In this document: in pieces, positions 14,101 through 26,634 of the stretch
Numbering within the stretch: position 1 is the stretch's first letter
How the letters are laid out: every line of letters starts with the position of its first letter
NCBI RefSeq assembly: GCF_000150275.1
Contig: NW_002060973.1
Location: forward strand, 95,364-159,363
Origin: Trichoplax adhaerens
Taxonomy: Eukaryota; Placozoa; Uniplacotomia; Trichoplacea; Trichoplacidae
Length of the DNA stretch: 64,000 bases
Direction of reading: 5' to 3'
The notes under the pieces: model-generated
The model's database searches: none
Told to the model about the DNA's origin: nothing
Seen by the model: the letters and a program-made list of their open reading frames with translations, nothing else
Program-made: the position numbers and the translations under genes

Positions 14101-15938
14101 GGGTTGCGTTTCTTTTATAGCATAATAGATGTCACTGCCTCTTTCCGTCTTGGCAGAAAATTTACAAATGAATTAACACCTCGCGGTGTAAGTGACAACT
14201 GTAGCCATGATCAAATTAGGAATCAAGACATATCATTTTTTACATCTATGGTAGTAACTGCTATTCAGGATGAACTGTACAGGGTGCATTCGCATTGTAA
14301 AATTACAGATACTAAATTCACACGTACCTATTACCTTATACTGCCAGTATTTATCAAGTATTAATTAACAGCATAATCTTTTTGACATCGTGCATAGATT
14401 TCAGGGAAAGCACGCTTAATAAACGATATAATACGAGGAATAATGTTGAAATACATACCACACAGTAATCTAGCTTAGATGTAAATTAGGAATTAAGCTG
14501 CTTGAAAAAATATTTTGGTGTACGTGTTTGTAAAAGTTCCCATAAAATACAGCAATTTGAAATGATAAAAGGACTCAAAATTAGATCGTTTATATTTGAA
14601 AATAAAACGTATTATTACTTCTGGGCTTACGCATACATGGGTTTAGCACCTGCTAGCAGATTCAATATAGGACACATAGTTAAATATATTATTAACCAGT
14701 TAATAAAAGTAGGACTGGAAACAATAACACAGAATCAATTCTGATAATATTTGTTCGTCATTAATTTAATCGATTTACACACAGGTAAAATTATTAATAA
14801 TGGGCAGAATAAAAAAAAAAACAGATGGGAATATTTTATATATCCGGTTTTATCAACCTTGTGTTAGATTGAAATTCTAGATAGGTGATGTTTAATTTTA
14901 CGCGTTTATCGATCTGCCTTGAACCACTGATACTCTGATGTCGCTTTTAAAGCCATCAGTATTATTAATTTCAAAGTTCAAATTCAACACTACAAAGATC
15001 ATAACATTAACCATTATCTAGAAGAATAGTAAATAGTTTTTTAATAGAATTTTTAACTAGATCTTCGCATGTTGCTGTTGACAAAGTGGCAAGGAATTGC
15101 AAGTATTAAAACGATTTATGGAAACAATCGTAGTATCATCATATTTTCGTTTGCATATACTGTACAGTTACAGATTAAAAATTTATAAATCGATTACGGT
15201 AAAAGCTACTCATGCTACTAGAAGGATCATTTAAAATAACAATTTAATTCTTGAATTAATTCAATATGTTAATACGAACTATCGATCATGTTTAGCAATT
15301 ATCCGTTAAAAAGTTTCTTAAGGAAATAATGATGCAGCTTATATTAACCATCGATTGCGTTTGGTAATTCGTTCAAAATTTTATAATAAAATAACGGCTC
15401 CTATTTTTAACGTTTATCGTATTACTCTTCCTTATACGCTAAAATCAGCATAGTGATGAGTCCAACACCAATTTGTAAATTCTTCGTTGGATATCAACGA
15501 TGCAACCTAATAGAGAAACGGTATCTCGAACGTTTGCATGACATGCTGATATATAATGAATTAATTAGTTAACTTTTCAGTTCTAAATCACCGCAGTCAT
15601 CATTTGTGATGCAGGTGATCGTAACCCCTAACCTTAAGACTACGAGGTGAAAGTTTAAATACACATATGAATAATTATATAATCACCTTTCTATTTCATC
15701 CTATAATAAATCTCCAGCATTATTGCCATTCTTAGAATTTAGGCCACAAGGTATTAAATATAACCTCCAAATCTAGCTATTGCATTTACTGAACTAAATA
15801 CTAATTTAGTACTTTAAATATTTATTATGTTTCGTAGGATGAAATCTAGTAAGAGAAAGGGATAACAAATGTATCATCACATATATCGACGTTAAAAATT
15901 TCCGCTTAAATTAGTTAGTAACAATATGGTATACTGTA

Positions 15939-16191
15939 TTACAGCCTTAATTTTTTATCGAATAGAATAAATTGTTGCTTTAAATATTGGTCATATTCAT
16001 TGATTTCGTGACTATATGGACTGATTGGATCAAACACTTGCTTCATGATCGGTCTTGGCTCGATTACTGCTGACTCTCTTCCTTTTAATGTACTGTAATT
16101 ATTAATTATTTGCAAAATGAGGCTCATTGCTAAATTGCCTAGTTGGCTTTTCCGTGTTGTTAATTCATCGATTATGCGGTCCAAGATACTG
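15939..16191 (-). CDS. Candidate terminal exon of an unknown minus-strand gene
   Basis: A plausible acceptor (TTGTTCATTCTAG) is followed by 84 codons to a stop. The product tail starts SILDRIIDELTTRKSQ and ends FDKKLRL; it looks helical and charged, with no recognised domain. The same frame stays open upstream to an ATG at 16280, so a 113-aa single-exon protein is the alternative. I found no upstream exon in matching phase, and the frame borders a GC-richer island where several frames are open by composition. Function unknown. Confidence 0.3.
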
Positions 16192-16199
16192 CTAGAATG

Positions 16200-17950
16200 A
16201 ACAACTTGTGTTTCACGGACGGTCGGACTCTCGGTATGGTAACGCACGATTGTATCGCGTGCGCATGTTTTATTTTCCATTCCGTAAATTGGTACTGTAC
16301 CGGCAATGTGGAAAATACAGTACTATACTGTACTGTCCTGTACTGTACAGTACAGGACATGGTAACCTTGGACTGTACGCTCTGCGCCTGCCCAAACTTG
16401 AAAAAAAAGAGATGATGACTTTACGGTAGAACGTACTAAACGTCTAAACCTGATCGACTAGTAGTACGGTACGGTACTAGTACCGAAAATAACAGTACTA
16501 CTAGCCCATGACAGTACCGGACCGAACCGGACTGAACCGAGCCGTACCGGACTGTACCGTGGTCTTCGTCTAGTGGTCCATATTTATAACTATCACCAGT
16601 ACAAAGGCCTTGTTGTTCACTATGCAGCAGACCTCTGCATTACGCAGTATTACACCAGGGATCGAGGGTGGTAACCAACCAAGGCTGCGGCGACAGCCAT
16701 CGAAGATCGATAGGAAAGTATACAGTAGAAAGGAAAGTGATTTAAGCTTGCTTTAACTAATATGCTGCTTCCATTCGACGTTGGAGCTCCATCGATTTGT
16801 CATCATCATCATTACAAGAATAAAATACTAATGCCGTCATAACACGGAGAGCTTGTGACTTCTTGAGAGAAATCATTTGAATCAATATTATGCAAAAGTA
16901 TAAAGGCTCCGACAAGAGAAACAAAAGATCATGCTAATACATTCTATTGATAGATGAATTATCATTATTGATGACTACCCATTTTATTTGGATATCTACT
17001 CGATCAATAGGCTTGGGTCAAAGAAAATTAATATAAACCGTCAGCGACTCGATCATCATTCTACTATTCAGGTTGGTAGGAAGAATTAGTACTGTTGGTG
17101 GCATCCAAGTCAAACCAAAGACCTTTAAAAGCGGCCTTACCGACAGCAATCGACATTTTACTCTTGCCTCAGATCGAGAGACTGACTAGCCAGGAAGCGC
17201 CAGCGGATGAACGATATTTCGAAATTGGATGAGATCATTCAAGTACACTAGCTAGCAAGTCGACCATTTAGATCTACAGTATAAAAAAAACACCCCATCC
17301 TTTCAACCTTCATAATACGATGAGGTCTATACAAGCAAAGTTGTAGTAGTTCATGCCTAGTCTTTACTTCCGTCTTTTAATTGCTTTGCGTCGCTTATTA
17401 CGAGATCGCCTCTGACAAGCAATCCTATCCATTGATTGCGTTAGTTTTGAATCTTTGGCCTACTGTAATACAGACAGTTATCCTAATACAATATTGCAGC
17501 TGATGGAAGTCGGCTTTTCTTTCACTCCAAGTGTTATCCAATAGTCGATGAAAACCAGGTTATCACCATCTATAGTAGCATCGATTGTTGGCCCCGACAG
17601 CAACCATGGTCATTTTGGTTCGTCGTCGATTAGCACGTCTTGCTCGATACAGTCTAACTGCCATTTTTCTATCCTTGCTCTTGACTGCAATCATCACCAT
17701 CTCTTACTTAAATATCTCCTAGTAAGTATCATTCCATCATAATTTACTGATTTGATGATAAATTTCAATGACGCCTATTTCTTTCAATCCATCGTCATTT
17801 TTACTCAACCTGAGTATCCTCATATCTACAGAATAATCACAAGCTATTCTTGCCTATGAATATCTACCGGCGAGTAGGCTACAGTAAAATCGTTATTTCC
17901 CTCCCCCCTTCCAATGTTTTTTTACTCCTTAAAGTATTCAACTTTAACAT
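16200..17950. other. GC-richer island with CAGTAC-type palindromes
   Basis: Base composition rises visibly above the flanks (by eye, not computed). The first 400 bases are packed with TACTGTAC/GTACAGTA and GGTACCG/CGGTAC words, including a perfect 26-bp palindrome at 16334-16359 and a run of near repeats of ACCGGAC/ACCGAAC at 16513-16558. Several frames are open on both strands in the rest, which is expected at this composition. No frame could be tied to splice sites and a family. Confidence 0.5.
16334..16359. repeat. Perfect 26-bp palindrome
   Basis: The sequence reads the same on both strands. It is centred on TGTACA and built from the words TGTCC, TGTAC and GTACA. It sits inside a longer run of alternating CTGTAC/GTACAG words. 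Confidence 0.9.
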
Positions 17951-19915
17951 GCAATCAGGATACAATCGTCCTATTGTACTAGATTAAGTACATTACTATA
18001 GCACGCAGTAATATTGAGTTAGAGAATAATACTCGTTTCCATTTGCAACTTATTGTAATTGAAAATAACAACTGCAAGTTAATTTGAAATCGTATCAAAA
18101 CCTACAACATCAGCCTTTATTCTACATGCAACGACAATCGTCTCTATCCATATTACCATATACTGTACAGTAAACGATTTGATCACAAATCACACCTTAG
18201 AAATCCCATCATCAATTCAAAGAGTTCATTAGGCCGCTTGCCAATATCCCCGTTAATATTAGCATTAACCAACTTTATTACCGTTAACTGAGTTAAAAAC
18301 ATGCAAGAGTGCTAGAGTCATGAAGCAAACATAAATGGGATCCATAGTCATCCGATAATCGGGTATGGTTGATAACGGGCGATATGAGTTGTAAGAAAAT
18401 CTTGGAGGGACTATCCTTCAGCTTATTATTATTATTGAACATGGTACAAGTGTGATGTCGAAGTAAACTTCATGCTAATGTAATAAAGCAGTAGCACATT
18501 ATTTTTTATCAAGGCAGCCATAAAATGTCAATAAAATAAACAACTTAAATTCAATATATTATAGCATTTGTTCATCTTATTCTGATCCAAGTAGAATCTT
18601 AGACGCTCCTAGCAACTAACTATCTACAGCATTTTATCCAACATGGACAAGAAACCTCGTGCTAGCATTACAATATCAATTTCATGAGGCTGCTCTAACG
18701 TTGCTTATACTTGGCTTATTATTGTTTATTATTGTTATCTTTATTTTGTGATTGATTGTGCAGTATAAATTTCAAAAGAAGTCATGTCGGCAAATTGCGT
18801 TTTAGAGGGGAATTTAAGCTAATTGAACCTTTTGATATTTAAATAAATTGACTTAAGTAACAAGATCAGATAGGATCCGTGTGGCAAAATGTTTGCTTTT
18901 ATCAGTAACACCTGCCAATGATTGAAGAGATTGTAAAATGTCTGTACTGCCCATTTTTACCAGACACGAGTTACAATTCAAATCCAATCTTATTAATATT
19001 CATCAACACTTCTTGCCCTACTACACTTTTCATACTGTTATTTCCATAAATAATTTCAAATTTATTAAGATCTTTTCATCGAATTGGTGCATTTATTACA
19101 GGACAATCACTCACAATGATAGTTTACTGTACTGAAGCCATCAAACATAACTTAGTTTGGTTTGTAATTAACTCTTGAATTCTATCTTCGTCTACTTTAT
19201 GAAAGAGAATCAAATTGAATACTGTAAAAAATATACAAACGTTGCAATCACCTATTCACTTTAGCCGAATACGACATGTGCGTTACAAGAGATGTACATT
19301 GTACTCATATCTTTTACTTATTTATCCTTTGCGCTATTCTAAGGTATTCGTCTTTCTTATTCTTGATTACAAATTACACATTTCATGGATGCAGTCAATG
19401 GATTAGGCAGCTTTATCTCTATCAATTTTCTGATATCTCCCTTACAGTCATATTGTTGGCATTGAAATTATTTACGGTTAAATAGATGAAATTAGAAGAA
19501 AATACGGTAATACTACACAATCTAATCAATTGTCGTCAATTATAAATTAATATAGAATATCAATCTTGGGCATTGTAGTCTATGTAGAATAGGCAAAAAT
19601 AATTTAGATGCCGACTTTAATGTGCCTGCCGAAATTAATGTGGTATAACTTGCAATTGCTATATTGGGTACGTCTTCTACTCTACTGTAGTTTGACCTGT
19701 AGTAGCAGTTGATTTTATATCTGGCAAAGATTGTATTCACTGTTAAACACTAAATTATTAATCAAAGTGGAATTAAATGAAACAAGTGCTTTCGTTCGTT
19801 CATTTTTTGAAATCAACAGGCCTGGTATGACGAAATATCCTTCCACCCAACTCATAACTAACGAACTGTAAACAGATTTTAATATGTCGGCGGCGTAATA
19901 TTATTCTTTTTCCAG

Positions 19916-20117
19916 GGAAAGATTACGTACTAAGTTCGCTATTATTACCTAATGAATCATCGTACAATATTAACGATGAAATAAATGCTACCTCAATTGA
20001 AATTCTTTTACGCGTGCCAAAACAAGATATTCACGGAAAAATATTAATTACGTGCAATGACATACATACTCTTACAACATTGACTACATCACATAATTCG
20101 TGGGAAAAATCGATCAC
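19916..20117 (+). CDS. Coding exon upstream of the sulfotransferase, probably its luminal stem
   Basis: A strong acceptor (ATTCTTTTTCCAG) opens a frame of 66 codons that contains no ATG. The peptide begins KDYVLSSLLLPNESS, has possible N-glycosylation sites (NES, NAT), and ends SWEKSIT before a stop at 20119-20121. If spliced at the GTAATA after 20117, it ends in phase 2, which matches the phase of the sulfotransferase exon at 20952. It may instead be the last exon of a separate gene that stops at 20121. It needs an upstream exon ending in phase 1, which I could not find. A 23-codon frame at 19276-19344 (MCVTRDVHC, then hydrophobic) looks like a type II membrane anchor but ends in the wrong phase. 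Confidence 0.55.
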
Positions 20118-20951
20118 GTAATATCAATGATCGCAACTCTCAAGAATGACTTATTTTTTACAAACTACGATATCCTCGCTTACACAATAAAGTTCTTTTG
20201 GCAATCAACAATATATCAACATAATGGATTAGAAAGTAACTGAAATTACGTATATTATACAGATATAGTTGTACGCCATTACCAATGGGAACAATGAATA
20301 ACTTAGATAGGGTTATTATGTTTTATGTTTTAATACGTGATTATTTTGTTTGTTACTGTAAGCAACGTTATTAAAATGGAGCAATAGCTTGCAAAATAAA
20401 ATGCGATACTATGTTTACTTTTATTGAAATGTAGGCACTAGAATACAGAGGGGTTGAAACCCATTCAATGATGATAAGTTATGCAACCTTAATCATTGTC
20501 GATTTAGAAAGAACATCTTCGCTAGGCTATGTCGCTAAACCGTAATGTATATTCCAAGTGAAGATAAAACGATGCAACCATATTGACCTGATTCATGATT
20601 ATTAATAATAACGGCATCTTCAATACATGGATAGCACTGTCGTCATTGTTAGAAATACACTGTTCATGGGACCCATCTTGAACGTGATCATCTACTGTAT
20701 ATATTACGCCACTCTATTATACTGTAGTATGAAATGCGGCGAACACACAACGCCTTATTGCATAAGCCCATGCTCACCCAACTATTCCATAAATCGTAGT
20801 TTATGGTCGATACTATAGCTTTTACGTCTGTAGTAAAGCAATCTATAGTATATACGCGTACGAGCAGACGTATTCAATTTGGATATCATTCGTTCCTGAT
20901 AGAGTTAACTCTATTTTTCTGATATACGAATTTGTATGATTTTACCTTTAG

Positions 20952-22924
20952 CACTCGACCCACTAGTGTAAAAATTGCTCTAAAAGAAGACGGCTTCTCT
21001 AACGAAAATTCAAACCCAATTAATCAAGAAGATGAAAATACTGTCCAACAAGGAGCATCAAAAGAAAAACATGAAGAACATCATCGAAATATCAATGAAT
21101 TCAAGCGCAACGATGATATTGTGATTAAAGCCAATAGTAATCAAGGAATCAAGAATACGAGAACTGGAAGCAAAAACAAAAATAGCTTAGGTCTACCAAG
21201 CCCCTCAGACTACAATCAATTGAAATCATTTGTTTTATTCTGTGGATTTCCAAGATCAGGACAAAGCTTAGTTGGAGCTATTATGGATGCCCACCCGCAC
21301 ATGACTATAGCTCATGACTTTAATATTCTTGGTAAGTAATGGATGTAACAGAATTGGTTTAGGCAAGCCCTTCAAGACGTTACAATACTGTTACTTTAGT
21401 CTATTGCAGTTGATCCTTATCGTGTGCACAAGTAATTGCCTATTCCCTACTTGCTACGCTATACACATAGGAATGGCAATTATTTTCGATCGTTTGTGTT
21501 GGCTAAGATGATAAATAGATTGTTAATATTATACATTTTTAACCATAGTTTGGAATCACATAATATCGCAACAAATGTTAGATTGTTATTTTCATACTAT
21601 TTACTGTCATGGCAAAGTGTCCTTTAGCGAAAAATGAGTTTAATTGATAGCTCATAGATGATTATGTTGTTGCAAAATATGTAAATGTACGAGTCGTATA
21701 CTCTACCCATTTCCGTCTTGACTGATGGTATTAATAATACTATCGCGATGTTAAATAAATGCTTAGTCGCTGAATCTTTAATAATAATATTATACTAGTA
21801 TTCATAACATCCTGTCTTTGATATGTACTGCAATTATAGGCGGATGGTCGAAAAACTTAAGCTGGAGAAATGATAAGAAAGATCTATACCGTGCTTTATA
21901 CGAAAGATCGCGAGATCGAAATGGCAATCGAAAGAAATTAGCTGGTAATCGTCGAAATTTCTTCGTTCCAAAGTTGTACCAAGGTACTTTCCAAGATTAT
22001 ATTCAGGTTAGGAGAATTGATTTATAATTGTTCGCATTAATTAAACAAGAATAACCGTAAAAAAATTCAATTGTATTACCTGGTAACTTATCTTGCATAG
22101 TATAACTAAGCTAACTACTTTCAAATAACTAAGCAGTCATTCTATCTACTGACTTACATTTCCGTATCCTTATCCCATATCGCTAACATTAAAATAGTCA
22201 ATCACAGTTGCAAATAATTGTATTCAGTCGAAATTTGGCTTTAGAGTTAATACCAATCCATTCTATTAGATTATAGGTGATATGAGTGGACAACGTTTAA
22301 CCCAGGCTTATGTTAAAGATTTTAATAAAGCAAAAAGAAATGTTGACAGTATCCGTCATTTTATTGGTATGCCCATTAAATTCATCATGGTGTTGAGAAA
22401 TCCATTTGATACTATAGCTACTCAAGTTCTACGGACTTTAAAAGCCAAAGCCAGAAAAAAAGCTAGCAAAATGCAAGATACTAATTTAAGTGAAGCTGAT
22501 CAGGTAATGATGATTAAGTGAAAACTTTTCTTTGACTCAGAAATTCATGTCCATCAATAATGCTAATATAAGGTCTGATTTTTGATAGGTTAATCTGACC
22601 AAAGTGTTATTAAATAAAAGAATACGAGCATACCTCAAAGCAGTGGAAGCGAACAAAAAAATTTACCGTATGTACAAGAATCAAACCTTAATATTATACC
22701 TCAATGAAATTGTAAATTCACCTGACACGGAAATAACGAAAATCTGTAATTTTTTGGGTATCCAATGTTCCAAGAAATATATAAGCTTATGTTCCGATAT
22801 AGTTAACGAACAACAGTCAATTACCCGTAAACAAATTCAATGGACCGAACATCAAAAGGACATGATTTTAAATAAAATTAGCAAGACCAAATGGCTACGA
22901 AAATTTAAATTCATCGATACGTAA
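20952..22924 (+). CDS. PAPS-dependent sulfotransferase family protein (5' end unresolved)
   Basis: Four exons in agreeing phases: 20952-21331, 21840-22006, 22270-22503 and 22589-22924, about 371 codons. Motifs: the 5'-phosphosulfate loop CGFPRSGQSL in exon 1, and the 3'-phosphate site VLRNPFDTIAT near the middle of exon 3. These are the two hallmark PAPS-binding segments of the Sulfotransfer superfamily, so the enzyme should move sulfate from PAPS to a carbohydrate or protein acceptor. The substrate cannot be read from sequence. The residues before the catalytic domain are hydrophilic and Asn/Lys/Glu-rich, as in a Golgi stem. Exon 1 contains no usable ATG before the active-site loop, so the start must be in an upstream exon, possibly 19916-20117. 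For exon 3 I chose the acceptor at 22268-22269 (CTATTAG). It gives IIGDMSG in frame, whereas the nearer TATAG at 22276 breaks phase. Intron 3 uses a weak GTAATG donor. The gene is tail-to-tail with the two-KH gene. Confidence 0.85.
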
Positions 22925-24445
22925 CTAATCAAGATGTCAATAGGTTTTTCTATGTGTACAAAACAATGATGCTGATAGCAAAGCTATATTCATCGACAGC
23001 AATTATTAAAAAGTAAGCTTTATGAAACTATGTTTTTAACGTATGCTACTTAACATAACTTTCATTTACTGGTATGTTATTCATAAAACGAGAATGTAGT
23101 GTATGTATTTAACAATCCAGGTACTGTACGTTGCTACTTGCAATATCATTGTAATAATACCGCAATTCATTTAATGTGTATATATAACACATATACGTAA
23201 TTCTCGCTAGTGACGATTATACTACTCATTTGAAGTTACGGGTAGTGCTACTCTAGTCTAAGGATTGAATGCGTTTGAAAAGTTGTGCGGGATACAAACT
23301 TTCACGCTCAACTGATTTCTTAATTAAAAGCTTCAATTAGCAATTTTAAGTGTTAATACAAAACCATGTTACTTCTGGCATACTGCTTCTACGAAGCAAA
23401 TTTTATGTAAATTAGCTTTGCTCTTAAATAGATCATATACTGTAGCTCTATTGTAGTTAAGTTAGCAATTCGAGTAAAAACTGTTTTGAACAATTTATCA
23501 TGTCCCCTGCTAAATACTTGTAAGATGCTCTTTAACAATTGTATATATATACTGGTCTATATATCGGCTTAATGTTGGCTGTTTTAAATTCATTATTACA
23601 GTATGTATGCGGCTATAGATAGCCATTTTTGCGTCAATGTTGAATTCATCACAATGCATTGTAATTCGTAATGCCTAGCATGCGTACACCTAAAATTCTA
23701 CATATAAATGGTATTTACACGTAAACTTGTCTAAGTAATAAAAGAGCTGTAAATATAGTATAGTTAATATATATGCGCACAAGTAGTGATATATTTGACA
23801 AGGTATCCTCAAATTAATTATCGGATGTTGTCCAGTACAGAAACAAATCGCGTTGTAAATGAAAGTTATTTACAATCAAGTAATATATAGTTGTGAGCCA
23901 TGCACTGAATGCATTACAATCATGGAATTTACGAAACTAATGTACCATACACACTAAGTTCATGGTGAAAAATACCGTATACCATGCAATAATGATAATC
24001 TGCTCAAATAGACGTATTTTAAAATAAAAAATTCGACCTTGAATCAAAGAATAATTCCTTCTTGATCGAAAATAATTGCAAACGTACGCAACGTTGCAAT
24101 TTAGGAAATAAATGTAGTCGATGATATATTTAAACCAAATCCTTTTAATAAGCTTATTACGGTGTGATCTAAAAACTGAACAAAATATTAAAACATGCCA
24201 TATAATCCTTTTATTTTTAATGGAATTGCGGTACTTATAGCCAATTTACAATATGGTCCAGTTTACGATGAATTCTATTACTGCTGCTACAAATAAACTG
24301 GATTAAATTAACCGATGTAAAATAGACACTGTATCGCTGATTAAAGATCCTTCTTTAAGAACTACATTACAATAAGATTGTATTGCGACTAGATTGAAGA
24401 AAGCGAATAGCTTTTGAATTAACTAGAGCCAGAATCTTTGTGATA
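22925..24445. other. Intergenic, tail-to-tail spacer
   Basis: AT-rich sequence between the 3' ends of the sulfotransferase and two-KH genes. I see no ORF of interest, repeat or RNA gene. It presumably holds both 3' UTRs. Confidence 0.5.
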
Positions 24446-26634
24446 CTATTCCTCATGTCTATTTTCTACACTGTTCTTTACCATTTCGATTGCTCTGTCA
24501 ACTTCTTCAGGATCACCTGATATAACTATAGCACGGGTAGTTGTTCCAGGTTGAGGTTGTCTAGCTATCCGTACTTGACAATCGCATTGGTTCCTAGTAA
24601 AATAATTATTAATGAAATACTTCAGATTATTAAGCGATCTTCGTACTAGGATTAGCAAATACATATTTGTAAATGCAATTTTATCATAATCAATTATATC
24701 TAACCGAATTTTAGTTATATTATTTCCACGTTGTCCAATGACAGCTCCGACGTGCTGTAAGGAATAAAATGAAAATCATTGTTGACGATGTTCTATCATT
24801 TTACGGAATATCATTATATACAATCAAACAAAGCATACTTACATCATTTTCAACTAATAAGTGCTTACTGACCAAGGCTTTGCCTGTTGATAACAAGAAA
24901 TAAGTAACAAAAATAAATCATACATGATATTGTGTGTCTAGAATTAGAAAGAGTATGCAATTGAATATTACAGCACTTTCTAACCTGTTTCATTGTATCT
25001 TTCTAGCAATATATTCAATCTGTAAGGAAATAGAAATACATTTTTAACAAGCTATAGCTTCGGGGTTATAGCACGATATACTCGTATATTTATAATTGCT
25101 CTGTACATTTGCTATTTTTATTTTCAGTACAGTAAATAAAGCCTTGATAAGATCTACAATTGTAACTTTAACGTCAGGTTAGGTACCGAAACTCATAGTA
25201 GTACAATGACATAAACATATTTACTAATTAAGCATTCTAAAGGCATGGTTAGAAAAGTGAGGCAGGCGCCAAGTTACCTGCTCTGTATTAACTCTTTCGC
25301 CAAGTCAACGTCTTTGGAAGGACCATAAATACAGACTTCTCGTTTACAGGACTCTTCGTCTATGAAATCTTCAATTTTAATGCTGCATCCAGACTGCTTC
25401 CTAAAATGTAAAGCATTCCAATAAGATCTTACAGGCAGTGAAGATAACATGCTTCACAATTATTGCCATCATCTATACATGTTTAAAATTATCTTAATTA
25501 GCAATCTGCACAACATTCCAACGTAAGTCATGATAGTAGCTCCATTAATACAGAGTCACTGCAAGTGAAAATGAATCCTATAACCCAGTACACATCATTA
25601 GTGGGTATACACATATAGTATACTATACCTAATGCCTCCAATTATATTTCCAGCACGACCAATCAGACCACTAACAAACTGAAAGTGAAATCAATTAATT
25701 TTGTTAATGCAAATAATGAATGGAAGCTTATAGGCCAGCACAATAATTTTCTAAGGCAGGCAAGCCCTACATGGCTAATAGTTCCAACATAATACAGTTG
25801 CTACAATATATTGGTAAATTACAACTTATAAATTAGAAGTGAAAAGGAAAGAAACGATTCAGAAGTACAAAATGACATCGGTAGCTCATTATCAATTTCT
25901 TACTTACCAAATCTTCGACCAAAAAACGATGCGTTATTAAGCCACTTCGCGATTCTGGCGGAATGCCGCTAGATTCAGTATTAATATCTAAGAGTCGAAC
26001 AAGATATCATAAATAAATTTAGTAACTACACGTAGCTACTATATACTGTATTCACAGATAGAACAAATGTGATGATGACAGCACTGCTATCCGAACGTGA
26101 GGCTACGAATGTGTACGAAATGATGAGGTCTGATTACAAGACACTACGTATCTATAGTATATACCAACAAGTCAATAATATTAGTTCTACCATGCATACT
26201 TTAGTTTCCATTGACGACAGTAGCGTGCCGTAAACGATTATCGGTGACACGGTCAAGTGAATTTCGGTAAAAATTGGCACAGGTAAAAATGGCTGACGTA
26301 AAACACTAACTAGATATATCACTTAAATTACAATCTTACCATGTATAATTCTGAACAAGATTATGCTACAGTATATTGTCAAATTTTCAACCCGAATTAA
26401 GTACAGTAGTTGGGCTAACGATACTCGTCTACTACTGGAAGATACTAAGTGAAATTAAACCGTAATCAAACTAAATTTGTTACTCCTAAAGCTACAACAC
26501 TTATTCAAATACAGAATCTAGAAGGAAAATTTACAAATTAACCTTCATTAAATCTCTGATTAGGAATTAGACCGTTTTCCACTGGTACCACTTTTACCTG
26601 TGGCATTATTACCGTTCACCACAGTGTAGTACAT
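24446..26634 (-). CDS. Two-KH-domain RNA-binding protein (187 aa)
   Basis: Eight exons, transcribed right to left: 26598-26634, 25908-25987, 25629-25678, 25278-25400, 24985-25019, 24843-24883, 24705-24754, 24446-24593. All junctions are GT-AG and all phases agree (564 nt including stop). KH1 spans about residues 33-97 with GxxG loop GRAG (46-49). KH2 spans about 116-180 with GxxG loop GQRG (129-132) and a variable loop containing QPQPGTTTR. Type I KH domains bind short single-stranded RNA or DNA through the GxxG loop, so the protein likely acts in mRNA regulation. It is short for a KH protein and has no other domain. The first exon (MYYTVVNGNN) is inferred from an ATG and a phase-1 donor after a 610-bp intron and is the least certain part. 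The subfamily is unresolved: not PNO1-like by motif, and possibly a diverged relative of PCBP, because the GxxG exons share the same borders. Confidence 0.82.

Larger units (their letters stand above)
2771..19915. other. Long spacer without a confident gene
   Basis: About 17 kb of mostly AT-rich sequence. Open frames here are short, lack splice-bounded partners and show no recognisable family. Items worth noting are listed separately: a hairpin at 7987-8101, a candidate exon at 15939-16191 and a GC-richer palindrome-bearing island near 16.2-18 kb. A 35-codon frame at 3430-3537 (plus) starts MEEGELKSRR and has a hydrophobic centre, but nothing else supports it. The GC-richer stretch near 3040-3130 may be the promoter or 5' UTR of the receptor gene on the minus strand. 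Genes made only of small exons could have been missed. Confidence 0.5.

Noticed and set aside
14502-14744. A plus-strand 80-codon frame with a vague resemblance to a reverse-transcriptase palm segment (YMGLAPASRF)
   Set aside because: Spacing does not fit the RT motifs, no catalytic YxDD box or flanking motif is present, and no repeat ends were seen. Chance similarity is more likely.
20627-20818. A 63-codon hydrophobic ORF just before the sulfotransferase, considered as its membrane anchor exon
   Set aside because: It has no in-frame donor that would join the exon at 20952 in phase 2, and it ends in a stop.
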